From: an uncultured Peptococcaceae bacterium
Lineage (GTDB): Bacteria; Bacillota; Desulfotomaculia; Desulfotomaculales; Desulfallaceae
NCBI GenBank assembly: GCA_913064925.1
Contig: CAJYBN010000188.1
Coordinates: 1-5,361 of the forward strand
Length of the DNA stretch: 5,361 nucleotides
Reading direction: 5' to 3'
Position 1 is the first letter of the stretch, and the number at the start of each line of letters is the position of its first letter. The translations under genes and the position numbers were made by a program. Of the stretch, positions 5,283-5,361 are shown piece after piece. The notes below the pieces were generated by a model. That model did no database searches. It had not been told where the DNA came from and saw only the letters and a list, made by a program, of their open reading frames with translations.

Positions 5283-5361
5283 AGCAGGAACGGGCGGTTG
5301 TTGAGATCAAAAATGTCTGGTTTACCTACCCCAACGGTAGGGAAGCGCTAAAAGGGATCAA
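5264..5361 (+). CDS. ABC ATPase domain, CbiO/EcfA-like, N-terminal fragment
   Basis: An open frame reads V-V-E-I-K-N-V-W-F-T-Y-P-N-G-R-E-A-L-K-G-I and runs off the right edge before Walker A. The I-x-x-V-x-F-x-Y-P-x-G...A-L-x-G-I pattern is the first strand and A-loop region of cobalt/energy-coupling-factor type ABC ATPases (established family pattern). The listed start is the ATG at 5264, but it has no Shine-Dalgarno (CCTTTCCTCTTCTCACG precedes it). The same frame has no stop codon back to at least 5159 and reads N-N-N-P-G-P-F-P-L-L-T just before it. So this may be an internal position, for example the linker before the second ATPase domain of a double-ATPase protein. It overlaps the end of the adaptor frame by 19 bases, which is unusual and supports a junction here. 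Too little is present to name the transporter. Confidence 0.6.
   Translation, partial: MPKGQVKQERAVVEIKNVWFTYPNGREALKGI

Noticed and set aside
1..5361. CRISPR array, tRNA or rRNA gene, insertion sequence, or phage attachment site
   Set aside because: No regularly spaced repeats, no cloverleaf-like sequence, no transposase motifs and no terminal inverted repeats were seen.

Overview
The window looks like a metagenomic, single-cell or draft-assembly contig from a bacterium, most plausibly a Gram-positive Clostridia-type Firmicute (inference). The grounds are strong GGAG-type ribosome sites, GTG starts, signal-peptide-free multicopper-oxidase-like proteins, and an ATPase-permease-adaptor exporter of the kind found in monoderm bacteria. 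No 16S rRNA or other marker gene is present, so the assignment is weak. The first 11 bases match the 3' end of a standard Illumina adapter, so the left edge carries library sequence.

Left part (about 1-1227): the C-terminal end of a multicopper-oxidase (MCO) family protein, then after 24 bases a complete 335-aa MCO-like cupredoxin protein. Both end in an FPGGMMT motif, so they look like tandem relatives. The upstream one keeps an H-S-H motif near its end. The complete one has no HxH motif at all and is probably not a canonical blue copper oxidase. A perfect 10-bp-stem terminator begins on the base after its stop codon and closes the unit. This part is visibly AT-richer at third codon positions than what follows.

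Middle gap (1228-1475, 248 bases): nothing firm is seen in 1228-1358. From 1359 on it is densely structured: a possible 14-codon leader peptide, a terminator-like hairpin with a T-run that lies inside it, an extended -10 promoter (TGTTATAAT), a hairpin/dyad, and a second extended -10-like site (TGTTATAAC). After these come a good Shine-Dalgarno and the first gene of the next operon.

Right part (1476-5282): a tightly packed, GC-rich operon for a MacB/LolD-type ABC exporter. It holds an ATPase with all nucleotide-binding motifs, a 793-aa permease with two FtsX-type modules (about 8 membrane segments), and a membrane-fusion (HlyD-type) adaptor. Together these would form an ATP-driven exporter or a machine that moves substrate at the membrane; the substrate cannot be read from the sequence.

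Right edge (about 5205-5361): the adaptor loses family similarity shortly after its second lipoyl half and stops at 5282, without its beta-barrel and membrane-proximal domains. Overlapping it in another frame, the sequence becomes the N-terminal part of an unrelated CbiO/EcfA-type ABC ATPase domain that runs off the window. This is best explained by an assembly or amplification chimera, or a real deletion, near 5205-5235. I did not find an unmistakable new system. The items most worth a second look are this junction, the ligand-poor MCO-like tandem, and the leader/promoter architecture in front of the exporter.
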